Origin: Phycisphaeraceae bacterium
GTDB taxonomy: Bacteria; Planctomycetota; Phycisphaerae; Phycisphaerales; Phycisphaeraceae
Length of the DNA: 64,000 nt
Assembly: GCA_028277745.1 (NCBI GenBank)
Contig: JANQFR010000025.1
Coordinates: 1-64,000 of the forward strand
Direction of reading: 5' to 3'
Below, piece by piece: positions 16,194 through 25,053 of the stretch. The stretch's first letter is position 1. Every line of letters begins with the position of its first letter. Position numbers and translations under genes: made by a program. Below the pieces are notes generated by a model. It saw only the letters and a program-made list of their open reading frames with translations. It was not told where the DNA came from and made no database searches.

Positions 16194-17663
16194 TCACGCC
16201 GAAGCGCGGGCGACGGCCTGGCGGCGGTCGGCGAAGGGAATGGCGGCAGAGGCGATGCGGCGCTCGGCGGTGTGGCCGTTGAGGCGCATCTCGATCCGGC
16301 GGATGCCCCGGAGGATGTCGATCGCGGACTTGAACTCGTTCTTCTCCGGGTGCTTGGGCCGGAGGATCGCGGCGGTGAGGGCCGACAGCGCCCGGGCCTC
16401 ATCGCTGCTCTTGTCATACCGGACCAGGTGCTCGAACTCCGGATTGTGGTGCGGTTTATTGATCTGCACCGCGAGGTAGAACGAATCTACCGCCTTGTCC
16501 ACCCGGTGGTGAGCCGCGGTGATCTCTTCGTTCTGGACGTCGCCCCGGCGGATCATCCGGCCGAGCATCCGCTGGATCTGACTCGTGCGCATCATCTCGC
16601 CGAACAGGCTGGTGAGCATGGGCGACTGCTTGAGGTTCTCACCGATCCGCACCGCCGAGCCGAAATCGACGAAGCCCACGCCGTCCTCGGTGATCACAAA
16701 ATTGTCCAGGCGCAGGTCCAGGTGCATCACCTTGGCCCGGTCGTGCACGACCGCGAGCAGTTCGGCGGCCTGCTTGGCGAAGGTGAACTGCGTCATCGGC
16801 TCGCCGCCGGTGCGCAGCCAGTTCATGGTGAGTTTGTGGACGTATCCGCGCTCGTCCTTGCGGGCTTCGATCAGGCGGGGCACGCGTCGGTTGTACGGTT
16901 CGGGCAGGTCGCGCTGCAGGATTTTCAGGAACGCCGCCTCGCGGGTCAGGAACGTGGGGAAGACGACGTCGACGAATTTGCGCGCGCGGTGCTCGATATC
17001 CTCCTGCGAGGCGTCGGGGAACCGCTGGCGGAGCCGGTAGACCAGGTTGTCGTAGCCGGGGATCGACTTGGTCACCGCGTACCCCTCGGGCTCGTCCGGG
17101 GCGGGGGTGAGCTCGACCTGATACGTGAACCGGTCGGTCACGTCACCGGGCTGGATCAGTTGGGTCTTGCGAGCGGCGAAGTACTGGCCGTGCGGCGTGA
17201 AGCCGGGGATCCGCATCCCCCAGGTGTTGGCCCAGACCGCCGTGGGCGGGGTCTCGAGGAGGAACCCGTTCTGCCCGTCGAACGCCTCGGCCAGCCGGGC
17301 GACCTTGGCGTCGCCGGTGCCGACGTAGACAAACAGCCCGCCCCACCGCAGCCGGCCGAAGGCGTCTTCCGGCAGGCGGGGCTCGCCGGGGGTGGCGAAC
17401 AGCACGTCATACAGCCCCTCGTCCGGCAAGGCGGCCAGACGCCCGGTCGCCCGCCCGTCCATCGCCTTGCGGAACGCCTGGTCCATCGTCGCTTTCACCA
17501 GCCGCTCACGCTCCGCCGGCGACACGATCCGCCCGCGCGGAGGGGCCGGCGCCACGCCGCCTGCGGTCGACGGGCCGATTCTTGGGTCTTTCCGGAACAT
17601 CAGCTTTAACAGCCCTCGCAACCACAGCACCGGTCGAGGTCTGTATCGGCCGTCAATGATCAT
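16194..17663 (-). CDS. kinase-fold protein of an unnamed family (paralogue 1)
   Basis: A 489-residue protein. The C-terminal half carries protein-kinase-like motifs: a beta-3-like TREAAFLKI with Lys247, the catalytic loop VMHLDLRLDN (His314, Asp316, Asn321; HxDxxxxN) and VDFGSAV (Asp333), as in RIO/aminoglycoside/ABC1-like kinases. The N-terminal half (residues ~75-200) is an alpha/beta region with RLRWGGLFVYVGT that I cannot name. A paralogue lies at 44722-46011 with the same architecture. The start was set at the ATG at 17663; an ATG at 17681 is also possible. No glycine-rich loop is evident. Substrate unknown; planctomycete-type small-molecule or lipid phosphorylation is possible but speculative. 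Confidence 0.75.
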   Translation of the reverse strand: MIIDGRYRPRPVLWLRGLLKLMFRKDPRIGPSTAGGVAPAPPRGRIVSPAERERLVKATMDQAFRKAMDGRATGRLAALPDEGLYDVLFATPGEPRLPEDAFGRLRWGGLFVYVGTGDAKVARLAEAFDGQNGFLLETPPTAVWANTWGMRIPGFTPHGQYFAARKTQLIQPGDVTDRFTYQVELTPAPDEPEGYAVTKSIPGYDNLVYRLRQRFPDASQEDIEHRARKFVDVVFPTFLTREAAFLKILQRDLPEPYNRRVPRLIEARKDERGYVHKLTMNWLRTGGEPMTQFTFAKQAAELLAVVHDRAKVMHLDLRLDNFVITEDGVGFVDFGSAVRIGENLKQSPMLTSLFGEMMRTSQIQRMLGRMIRRGDVQNEEITAAHHRVDKAVDSFYLAVQINKPHHNPEFEHLVRYDKSSDEARALSALTAAILRPKHPEKNEFKSAIDILRGIRRIEMRLNGHTAERRIASAAIPFADRRQAVARASA

Positions 17664-17825
17664 CGTTGAACCACTAATCATTCCGTTGGGTGCACACTCA
17701 CAGATACGCGCCGGGCTAATCCGCACAACCGCTCAACACCCCCGAAACCGCCCCGTCAAAGACACCCCCTATCCCTCTCGTCTCAATCCGCCCCCGATCG
17801 CCATTTTTTCGGACGCGGGCCGCGC

Positions 17826-17912
17826 AGCGGAACCGCAGAAACCGCAGGAAATACAGGAACCGCAGGAACCGCAGGAACCGGCGCAGATGTAGCCGGTCCC
17901 TGCGGCTCCTGC
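17826..17912 (-). repeat. CAGGAACCG tandem repeat with inverted partner
   Basis: About six imperfect copies of a nine-base unit (GCAGGAACC) run from 17834 to 17880. The stretch 17862-17881 pairs with 17893-17912 at 18 of 20 positions, giving a hairpin just after the stop of the membrane protein gene at 17918 (minus strand). The unit resembles the arms of the inverted repeat at 16084-16190. Confidence 0.7.
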
Positions 17913-17917
17913 TTTTC

Positions 17918-18478
17918 TCATCTCCTGTTTTTATCCAGCCCCAGCCCCTTCGCCGCCACCGCCGCCGCCCATTGCAGGTCCGCCTCCGGCCGGCCGGTCA
18001 ACATGGCGTAGGTCTTGCCCGAACGGGTCGTCAGTTCGAGACGATGCACCGGCCGGTTCCCCGCTGTGAACCAGGTTTCCCCCACCCGGACCGCCGCGGC
18101 GTCTTCCCGCTCGATCCGCCGGCTCGACCCCCGCAGCACGCTCCGCCGCTTGATCGTGACGCCCCGGTCATCGATCTCCACGCGCACCGCCGCCGTGCCC
18201 AGGTCCACCGCCAGCAGCGTCAGCGCCAGGCCCGCCGCGGCGATCAGCGACACCCACACCGCCACCCCCGGGTGCATCGCCCCGTACCCGCCCAGCCGGA
18301 AGTGCATCCACGCCGCGACCGCAAAGATCAACGGCCCGACCGCCGCCGTATAAAACGACCCCCGCCACAACCCCTGCGGCGGCCCGACCACCGCCGCTTC
18401 TCGCCCGAACGTCTCCAGTTCCAGCCCGCACCCCCCCGGCCGGGCCGGCCAATCCGTCGTCTCAGCCATACCGGGCAT
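17918..18478 (-). CDS. two-helix membrane protein with PH-like domain
   Basis: A 186-residue protein with a soluble N-terminus, two membrane helices (residues ~44-60 and ~72-92) and a C-terminal beta-rich region. The latter (VRVEIDDRGVTIKRRSVLRG, then HRLELTTRSGKTYAMLTGRP, ending in a helix WAAAVAAKGLGL) reads like the bacterial PH domain found after membrane hairpins. The function is unknown. It follows the WD40 kinase gene by 45 bases in the same direction, but a family-A palindrome sits between them, so it may be transcribed separately. Confidence 0.72.
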   Translation of the reverse strand: MPGMAETTDWPARPGGCGLELETFGREAAVVGPPQGLWRGSFYTAAVGPLIFAVAAWMHFRLGGYGAMHPGVAVWVSLIAAAGLALTLLAVDLGTAAVRVEIDDRGVTIKRRSVLRGSSRRIEREDAAAVRVGETWFTAGNRPVHRLELTTRSGKTYAMLTGRPEADLQWAAAVAAKGLGLDKNRR

Positions 18479-18490
18479 CTTAACCGGTTA

Positions 18491-18520
18491 GAAGCCCAAG
18501 GATTGCAATCCCTAAGCTTC
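18491..18520 (-). terminator. palindrome family A, copy 2 (imperfect)
   Basis: GAAGCCCAAGGATTGCAATC followed by CCTAAGCTTC. It has the conserved ATTGCAAT core with one or two arm mismatches, and starts four bases after the stop codon of the WD40 kinase gene on the minus strand. Confidence 0.7.
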
Positions 18521-18523
18521 GCG

Positions 18524-21424
18524 TCACGGCGTTGCCCCGGCCTCATCGCGGCGGGCGCGGGTGTCCCAGATGATCAGTTCGCCGACGCGGGCGGCCGCGA
18601 GTCTGGCGCCGTCGGGCGACCAGGCGACCGCGGTGTAGACGTCGCGGGGAGACAACTGTAATTGGAGCAGTTCATCGCCGGTCGCGACGTCGATCACGCG
18701 GACGCTGCGTCCGCCCATGGCGAGGCGGGACCCGTCGGCGTTCAGCCCGATGATGGGGCTGGCGACTTTCTGGGGCGCGGCGATGTCGAGGAGGGGCGCC
18801 GAGCGGCCGCGTTCGTAGACATGAAGCCGGTGGTCCGTCGTCACCAGCGCGAGCCGGCGGCCGCAGCCGGAGAGGGTGACCGGCTGGCGGCCGGTAATGG
18901 CGGGCACGATCCGGCCGTCAAGCTGCCAGTCATCCGACCGGTAAAGCTCGACTTCGTGGTCAGGCCCCGCCCACAAGCCGACCCATCGGCCGTCGGCGCT
19001 GACGCCCGCCACCGGCTTGCCGTTGAGCTCGGTCGGCCACGCCACACTGGCGGGATCGGCCGCCTCGAGGACCGACCAGGCGCCGGGGTCGCGTCGCCAG
19101 ACCATCGGACGGCCGCTGGACGCGTCGCTGAGCACCAGCGTCGCGCCTTGGGCCGGCGTGCTGAGCAACACGCTCAAGCCGCCCGCCGCCACATCACAGA
19201 CCCAGACCTGAGAGGTCGCGGTCAACGCCAGCAGCCGATCTGAATCACGGCTCCAAGCCAGGGAGGCGCCGATGTCGCCGGGCGCCATCGGCAGCTTGGC
19301 GGGGGCCGTGGTCATCGGGTCGACGGCCCAGAGCTTGACATCGCGCCCGGAGCAGGTGAGCAGCCGCGAACCGGTCCGGTCAAAAACCGCCCCGCTCGGA
19401 GCGTCGGTGTGGCCGTGGAGCAGCCCCGCCGGTTCGTTCTTTGTGTTCCAAAGGCGGATGGCCGGGCGGTTGCTCCACGTCGCGGCCATGCCCGCGGCCG
19501 ACAGGGCCGGGGGGCGCGACATCGAATCGGGGAGAGTCAAGAGCGGTTCATGGGTGTTGCGGCGTGGGTCCCAGAGCCACAACCGCTGACTGTCGTCCAG
19601 CCAGGTCACCCGGCCCGTGCCCGTCTGCACGCCGATGTTAATGGGGGCGGGTTGCGAATCATCGATGGGGTGCGTCACCATCGATCCGTCTTCCCGGGCG
19701 AAGTAAAGCGTGCGCCCGGCGACAAACGCGAGGCCGTGCGGCGTGAGGGCCATGGCGCCGGGCGTCGCCGGCGGCGTGATCGTGACGGTTTCCGCGTCGC
19801 CGTCAGTGATCCGCGCTAACGTGACGGCCTCGGACGGACCGCGCCAGGCCATCAACGACCCGGTTTCATCGATCAACACCTCGCGGACCGGCGCGGATGT
19901 CTCGTGCGTCCATCGCGGCTGACGGTCCGACAGGCTCCACAAAGCGACGGCGTCCTCCCGACCGACCGCCGCGAACGCGGCGTCGGGCGTCATGGCGGAC
20001 CGTGTCTTGCCCGGCTCGCCCAGGCGCCACCGCTGCGGCGCGTCCGGCTGCGACGGGTCCCAGACGTACACGCCGCCCGTGTCGTCGATCGCCGTCACCT
20101 GGCCCCGGCCCGCGTCGTAGCCGACCGACCGGACCACGTCTTCGGCGACGCCGGTGAACAGGCTGGAGTCGGCCTGCTGATCGAGGTGCGCCCATTCCCA
20201 TCCGCGCAGCTCCACCGCACAATCGTTGAGGATCGAACGGGCCTCAACGGCCCGGCCGTTTTCCAGGGCGAGCCGGGCGCTGCGGATCTGGTTGTTGTAC
20301 AGGGCGATGCTGCGTTCGTGGGCGAGCTGCGCAGCGCGGTCGCGCTCGTGGGTGATCGCGATGTACGAAGCCGTGATGCCGGAGATCGCCAGGGCCGTCA
20401 GCACGATGGACAACGCGGCGGCGAACCGGTGCTTGGCGATCCGGTTGGCCACGAGATACGTCACGGTCAGCCGGCGGGCCCGGATCGGGTCGCCGCGGAG
20501 CAACGCCTGCAGGTCGTCGGCCAGTTCGCCGGCCGACCCGTAGCGGTGATCAAGCGACGGGGCGAGGGCTTTGAGGATGATCGCCTCGAGGTCGCGCGAG
20601 ATCGAAGCGGCGACGCTCCGGGGGCGTTTGAAGTCGCCGTGGATGACGCGTTGCTGCACCTCGTAAAACCCGCCGGACTGGTCAAACGGCAGCACGCCCG
20701 TCAACAACTGGTACAGGAGCACCCCGAGGCTGAACACGTCGGTCCGTGCGTCGATCGCCTCGGCGCGGCCCGCGGCCTGCTCGGGCGACATGTACGCCAG
20801 CGTCCCGGCGAACTCGCCCTCGATCGTCAACTCCGATTCACGCCCCTCGTTACGCTCCTCCTCGCTGATCGCCTTCGCGAGGCCGAAGTCGAGGACGTGC
20901 GGTTCGCCCTCACGGTCAACCAGGATGTTGTGCGGCTTGAGGTCGCGGTGGATCACCCCCCGGCTGTGGGCGAAATGGACCGCGCGACAGATCTTTTCCA
21001 TGAGGTCCAGGACCTGCGGGGGCGTGAGTTTCTGGTCGGCGACGTAAGCGTCCAGCGGCCGGCCGTCGATCAGCTCCATCGCGTAATAGGCGGTGTGCTG
21101 GTCGGCGGCCGCCTGGTAAAGCCGGGCGATATGGGGGTGCTCGATCCGTGCGAGGAGTTCAACCTCGCGCTCGAAGCGCAGCTTCATGCGCGGCGAGCCG
21201 AACGCGCTGCCGCGCATCAGCTTCAGCGCGACCACCCGGCCCGACGACAACTGGATCGCCCGCCAGACAGCGCCCATCCCCCCCTGCCCCAGGGCGTCGA
21301 GGACCCGGTAGCCGTCGATGCGAGGGACCGGCTCGTCCGACGGCCCAACCGGTCCATCACCGACGATGCTGACCGGCGGCGACGCGTCCCCGGGCGGCTT
21401 GTCGGGCGGTTCGGATGGGGGCAA
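18524..21424 (-). CDS. Ser/Thr protein kinase with membrane helix and beta-propeller repeats
   Basis: A 966-residue Hanks-type kinase. The kinase domain (residues ~38-310) has the glycine loop GQGGMGAVW, Lys68, the catalytic loop VIHRDLKPHNILVD (Asp161) and DFGLAK (179-184). A membrane helix (~334-356, FAAALSIVLTALAISGITAS) separates it from ~600 residues of WD40-like repeats (repeated GxRLAxGGxxVRVID, GGVYVWDPS, AIRLWNTKNE, DVKLWAVDP). These probably face outside and sense or scaffold. It is preceded by a hypothetical gene and an ECF sigma gene in the same direction, a pairing typical of planctomycetes, suggesting that the kinase modifies the sigma factor or its partners. Confidence 0.92.
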   Translation of the reverse strand: MPPSEPPDKPPGDASPPVSIVGDGPVGPSDEPVPRIDGYRVLDALGQGGMGAVWRAIQLSSGRVVALKLMRGSAFGSPRMKLRFEREVELLARIEHPHIARLYQAAADQHTAYYAMELIDGRPLDAYVADQKLTPPQVLDLMEKICRAVHFAHSRGVIHRDLKPHNILVDREGEPHVLDFGLAKAISEEERNEGRESELTIEGEFAGTLAYMSPEQAAGRAEAIDARTDVFSLGVLLYQLLTGVLPFDQSGGFYEVQQRVIHGDFKRPRSVAASISRDLEAIILKALAPSLDHRYGSAGELADDLQALLRGDPIRARRLTVTYLVANRIAKHRFAAALSIVLTALAISGITASYIAITHERDRAAQLAHERSIALYNNQIRSARLALENGRAVEARSILNDCAVELRGWEWAHLDQQADSSLFTGVAEDVVRSVGYDAGRGQVTAIDDTGGVYVWDPSQPDAPQRWRLGEPGKTRSAMTPDAAFAAVGREDAVALWSLSDRQPRWTHETSAPVREVLIDETGSLMAWRGPSEAVTLARITDGDAETVTITPPATPGAMALTPHGLAFVAGRTLYFAREDGSMVTHPIDDSQPAPINIGVQTGTGRVTWLDDSQRLWLWDPRRNTHEPLLTLPDSMSRPPALSAAGMAATWSNRPAIRLWNTKNEPAGLLHGHTDAPSGAVFDRTGSRLLTCSGRDVKLWAVDPMTTAPAKLPMAPGDIGASLAWSRDSDRLLALTATSQVWVCDVAAGGLSVLLSTPAQGATLVLSDASSGRPMVWRRDPGAWSVLEAADPASVAWPTELNGKPVAGVSADGRWVGLWAGPDHEVELYRSDDWQLDGRIVPAITGRQPVTLSGCGRRLALVTTDHRLHVYERGRSAPLLDIAAPQKVASPIIGLNADGSRLAMGGRSVRVIDVATGDELLQLQLSPRDVYTAVAWSPDGARLAAARVGELIIWDTRARRDEAGATP

Positions 21425-21531
21425 GATCGCTCTCGGGACGACAGAAAACCCGGCCGGCCAGAGGCCTGACCGACGCCGCTATTCTAACCGCAGAGTCTCG
21501 AGATTCCCCCCTCCGGCCCTGAAACGCGGCG

Positions 21532-22050
21532 TCATCGGGCCCGCGCTTCCCGGTCCAGGCTCCGCCGCCCGTTTTCCAGAAGCGCGTGGGCCGGCTTCGA
21601 CGCCCAGGACTGATCGCTCGCCCACGTCAGGCCCTCGGCCAGTTCCTTATCGCTGAGCTGGGTGATCTTCACGCCGTGCTGCACCAAAGCCGCGGCAATG
21701 GCGAGGTAATACAACATCAGTCCGATCGATTCCGGAAGCGCCTCATCGGCTTTCCCGATCATGCTGCCTTTGGCGTAGTCCTTGATCAGCCGCAGGACCT
21801 CGACCGACCCCTGGTCGAAGAACACGTCCGCGAATCGCAGCGTCCGGAATGACGGATCGTCGCAGGCGCCGGCGGATGAGGCGCCCTCCATCCGCGGGAC
21901 GCCGGACAGGTCCATAAACAACGGCGCGTCGAGCTGATGATTCAGCATCAGGCCCAGTTCGGAGTCCGTCCACATCTGAGACGGCTTGGAGCCGACGTCG
22001 AGTATTTGAGCGAGCTGTCCCGGTTCGGCGTCAATGAGGTTAATGCTCAC
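21532..22050 (-). CDS. hypothetical protein between ECF sigma factor and Ser/Thr kinase genes
   Basis: A 172-residue acidic soluble protein with no signal peptide and no membrane segment. Its N-terminus begins MSINLIDAEPGQLAQILDVG, and a LIKDYAKGSMIGKADEALPE segment recalls linking regions of kinase-associated proteins. Related proteins are commonly encoded next to the planctomycete ECF/kinase pair. Position in the cluster implies that it acts in the same signalling route, but no function can be stated. Confidence 0.7.
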   Translation of the reverse strand: MSINLIDAEPGQLAQILDVGSKPSQMWTDSELGLMLNHQLDAPLFMDLSGVPRMEGASSAGACDDPSFRTLRFADVFFDQGSVEVLRLIKDYAKGSMIGKADEALPESIGLMLYYLAIAAALVQHGVKITQLSDKELAEGLTWASDQSWASKPAHALLENGRRSLDREARAR

Positions 22051-22143
22051 GGTAATGCCCTGATCGTTGTTGTGTGTTCCGCGTCCGGAGCGGCGACCCC
22101 AGTATGCCGCCGTCTGTGGATAGTTACGCAGCGCGTCGGCCGA

Positions 22144-22878
22144 TCATGCGCTGGGGGTCGAGAGAATCTTACGCAGCAGCAGGATCTCCTCCTCGATCTC
22201 CTCATCGTCGCGGGCGTATTCTCCAACCACGCAACGCAATAGACGGGCGAACATCCGCTTGCTGGTCACCAGCGCGTTGGACGCCGTCGAAGGGGTGGGG
22301 TAGCCGAACTCGGCCACGAGCTGATCGTAGGGGATCGGTTCACGACCGTTGAGGATAGGATCCACCACGCGGGCTACGAAGACCCCCCACAGGTCCGGCC
22401 GGTCCGAGGACGCGCACTCGGCCTCCATCAGGTCCAACGCCCGGTCGATCACCGCTCGGCCCCACTCCACATCAAAAGATGATCGCCCCTCCGGCGCGGA
22501 CGAAGCCGCGTCATATTCGGTTTGCGACAGAGACACCAGGGGCCGGCTGGGCGCGCGGCGCTGGGCGTGCTGACGCCTGAGATGGCTGACGTAAAAATTA
22601 TCCAGCACCGTCAACAGAAACGTCCGGAAACGCCCGCGCCGACGGTCGGCGTGCGTCATCAGATTATCACGGACCGCTTTCTGCAGGATAAATTCCTGCA
22701 ACAGGTCATCCGCTTCGTCCGGCTGGAGGCGATGGGAGCGCACCAGGTACGCGCGGAGCGCCGGGGCGTATCGGGTCAGCAATTCCCCCAACGCGTCGCG
22801 TCCCCCGCGCGTCGCCGCCGCCCGATCGACCAGCGACCAATGGGTAGTCGGGAAATCGACGGGTTGCATCCGAGCCAT
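22144..22878 (-). CDS. ECF sigma factor of the TTHWSLV type
   Basis: A 244-residue sigma factor starting MARMQPVDFPTTHWSLVDRA, the opening shared by a large planctomycete/acidobacterial ECF group. Region 2 is LRAYLVRSHRLQPDEADDLL QEFI, then GRFRTFLLTVLDNFYVSHLR. Region 4 is diverged (YDQLVAEFGYPTPSTASNAL VTSKRMFARLL). ATG 22878 was preferred over GTG 22893; ATG 22869 is possible too. This group is usually controlled by a linked Ser/Thr kinase rather than an anti-sigma factor, consistent with the kinase gene 700 bases downstream. Confidence 0.9.
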   Translation of the reverse strand: MARMQPVDFPTTHWSLVDRAAATRGGRDALGELLTRYAPALRAYLVRSHRLQPDEADDLLQEFILQKAVRDNLMTHADRRRGRFRTFLLTVLDNFYVSHLRRQHAQRRAPSRPLVSLSQTEYDAASSAPEGRSSFDVEWGRAVIDRALDLMEAECASSDRPDLWGVFVARVVDPILNGREPIPYDQLVAEFGYPTPSTASNALVTSKRMFARLLRCVVGEYARDDEEIEEEILLLRKILSTPSA

Positions 22879-23088
22879 CACACGGCCTCTCACCCGGCCA
22901 AAAACATCGAATCTCGAATCTAGCGGTATCCCCGGGTCGGAACAACCCTTAATCGCCCCGAAAAATTACCCGCGGCGCGCAAGATCGGCTCGGGATCCAC
23001 GTACCGCTATTGGCGAATCCCGATTCCGGTGTGTCCGCCCGGACCTCGAGGCGCGGCCACCATCGACAAACCATGCCCGGACACCCTC

Positions 23089-23120
23089 CACCCAAGCTGT
23101 CTTCCGGGGCAGCTTGGGTT
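23089..23120 (-). terminator. hairpin after the isomerase-like gene
   Basis: CCCAAGCTG ... CAGCTTGGG (nine-base arms, ten-base loop) lies ~65 bases beyond the stop codon of the minus-strand gene at 23185. It lacks a T-run. The rest of the 22894-23184 gap shows nothing else I can name. Confidence 0.5.
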
Positions 23121-23184
23121 GTGTCCCGCCGGGGTTCGGCCTCAAAAAGGCGGTCGGGCCGCCGCCGATGCGTCGTCGTGCTGG

Positions 23185-24105
23185 TCAAAACCCTTTCGGG
23201 TCGGGCGTGTACGCGCCGCCGCGGCACCGCTTGAGGTAGTTCAGCGCATGCACCTGGCCCGTCATTTCCAGGTCGCCGCGATACACCGGGTCGTGCCAGC
23301 CCTCGATGTCGATGCACCCGCGGTAGCCGTGCTGCCGGAGGATCGAGATCACATCGGTCCAGTTGGTGTCGCCGAAGCCCGGCGTGCGGTGGTGGACCAC
23401 CGGCTCGCCGCCGCGGATCCCCTTGGTGCGGATCACGTCCCAGTGGACGGTGGCGTCCTTGCCATGGATGTGGAAGACCTTGTCGATGTATTGCTTCAGG
23501 TTCGGGATCGGGTCGATCAGCGAGTTCATCTGATGGCACGGCTCCCACTCGAGGCCGATGTTGTCGGCGGGGAGGATGTCGAACATCATGTCCCACGCGG
23601 CGGGGGCGTGAGCGATGTTGAACCGCGGCCGTTTCCAGTCGCCGCCCATGTCGCAGTTCTCGAACGCGATCCGCACGCCCCGGTCGGCGGCGCGCCGGGC
23701 CAGCGGGGCCCAGGTCTTTTTGTACGCCTTCATCGACTCGGGCACCGGCCGGTCCTCCAGCGCCCCCGGCCAGCCGCACACCAAATCGCAGCCGAACGCC
23801 TCGCACGCGTCGATGCACTTGCGCCACATCGCCACCTGCCCCTTATTCTCCAGCGGGTTGCCGAACATGCCCAGCGAGCTCACGACCGCGCGCTCGCCGG
23901 TGAGTTCGTAGTGATTGTCCAACACCGCGCTCACCTCAGCGGCGATGGTTTTGAGGCTTTTGCCGGGCAACTCCTGCCAGAAGTTGATCTGAAAGCACTC
24001 GAACCCGTGGGGCAGGATCGCGGCGATGTACTCGGCGGTGCGGTCGCCCTTGCCCGCCATCGTGCCGATACGGAGGTCCTGATGATCTCGGCGTGTCTTG
24101 GCCAT
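23185..24105 (-). CDS. sugar phosphate isomerase/epimerase-family TIM barrel
   Basis: A 306-residue xylose-isomerase-like TIM-barrel protein. Metal-site residues typical of the family appear in FENCDMGGDW (Glu), LEWEPCHQM, HIHGKDATVHW (His) and IDIEGWHDPVY (Glu) in the expected order along the barrel. Members isomerise or epimerise sugars or inositols; the substrate cannot be told. ATG 24105 has GGAG eight bases upstream, and the longer frame to 24237 overlaps the divergent phosphatase. A second, shorter member of the same superfamily is at 51873-52631. Confidence 0.88.
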   Translation of the reverse strand: MAKTRRDHQDLRIGTMAGKGDRTAEYIAAILPHGFECFQINFWQELPGKSLKTIAAEVSAVLDNHYELTGERAVVSSLGMFGNPLENKGQVAMWRKCIDACEAFGCDLVCGWPGALEDRPVPESMKAYKKTWAPLARRAADRGVRIAFENCDMGGDWKRPRFNIAHAPAAWDMMFDILPADNIGLEWEPCHQMNSLIDPIPNLKQYIDKVFHIHGKDATVHWDVIRTKGIRGGEPVVHHRTPGFGDTNWTDVISILRQHGYRGCIDIEGWHDPVYRGDLEMTGQVHALNYLKRCRGGAYTPDPKGF

Positions 24106-24165
24106 GCGGTGGTCTCCGGAGATATAAAGGCCCATAGCATAGCGGTCGCGCGTTATCCTCTCCGC

Positions 24166-24768
24166 ATGACCGCCCCGCGGCACAACCTCTGGCTGGTCCG
24201 ACACGGGCAGACCGAGTGGAGCAAATCGGGTCAGCACACCGGCCGGACCGACCTGCCGCTGACCCCCGATGGCGAGACCAAGGCCTCACGCCTCGCCCCG
24301 ATCCTCGCCCGACGCCGGTTCGCCCTCGTGCTCACCAGCCCCCTCCAACGCGCCCGACGCACCTGTGAGCTGGCCGGCCTGGGGGATCAGGCCCAGCCCG
24401 ACGACGACCTGATGGAATGGGACTACGGCGAATACGAGGGCGTCACCACCCCGCAGATCCAGCAGACCGTCCCCGGCTGGTCCGTCTTCACCCACCCCTG
24501 CCCGGGCGGCGAGACCGCCGACGACGTCGGCCGGCGAGCCGACCGCGTCCTCGAACGCGTGCGCGCCGCGTCCGGCGAAGCCATCCTCTTCGCCCACGGC
24601 CACTACCTGCGCGTCCTCGCCGCCCGCTTCCTCCGCTTCCCCCCCACCGCCGGCCAGCACTTCACCCTCGACACCGCCACCCTCAACATCCTGGGCCACG
24701 ACCACGACGCCCCCGCCATCCACCGCTGGAACGCCCCGCTGGTCAGCCCCGCCGAGAAGGGCGTCTGA
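24166..24768 (+). CDS. histidine phosphatase family protein (phosphoglycerate-mutase-like)
   Basis: A 200-residue protein with the RHG motif LVRHGQTEW (near residues 10-18), the partner Arg in TSPLQRARRT, the acid Glu in DYGEYEG and the second His in LFAHGHYLRVL. It is therefore a complete two-His phosphatase of the cofactor-dependent PGM/CobC kind. The substrate is unknown; small size and lack of a linked pathway prevent a finer call. It is divergent from the isomerase-like gene with only 60 bases between starts, so the pair may share regulatory DNA. Confidence 0.9.
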   Translation: MTAPRHNLWLVRHGQTEWSKSGQHTGRTDLPLTPDGETKASRLAPILARRRFALVLTSPLQRARRTCELAGLGDQAQPDDDLMEWDYGEYEGVTTPQIQQTVPGWSVFTHPCPGGETADDVGRRADRVLERVRAASGEAILFAHGHYLRVLAARFLRFPPTAGQHFTLDTATLNILGHDHDAPAIHRWNAPLVSPAEKGV

Positions 24769-24782
24769 TATCAAATCATCGC

Positions 24783-24837
24783 CTTAGCCGGCGGGCTACG
24801 CCCGCCTGGTCCAGGGCCGCGTAGCGGCCCGGCTAAG
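24783..24837 (+). terminator. cloverleaf-like double palindrome after the phosphatase gene
   Basis: An outer stem CTTAGCCG (24783-24790) / CGGCTAAG (24830-24837) encloses two perfect hairpins, GCGGGC-TAC-GCCCGC (24791-24805) and GGGCCGC-GTA-GCGGCCC (24814-24830). It begins 14 bases after the stop. It may be a terminator or a REP-type element. Confidence 0.72.
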
Positions 24838-25053
24838 CTAACCTCCATCCGCATCACACGCGTTTTTCACGCACCTTTCTGACGCCAATCCCACGAAGCT
24901 CGGTTAAATTCTCTGTGCGGGCCGCGCGTTTTCCTATATCTTGTCGGACACACAAGGAGACGGGCCATCGGGGTTTACCGTCTGATCACGAAATGGATCG
25001 GTTGGGCGTGGCGTCCACGCCTCCGGTTGAACCATCAAGACAAGGGGGTCGTT

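Noticed and set aside
17392-17892. Plus-strand frame ending in a QEPQEPQEP repeat
   Set aside because: It overlaps the kinase-like gene antisense and the tail is only the CAGGAACCG tandem repeat read through.
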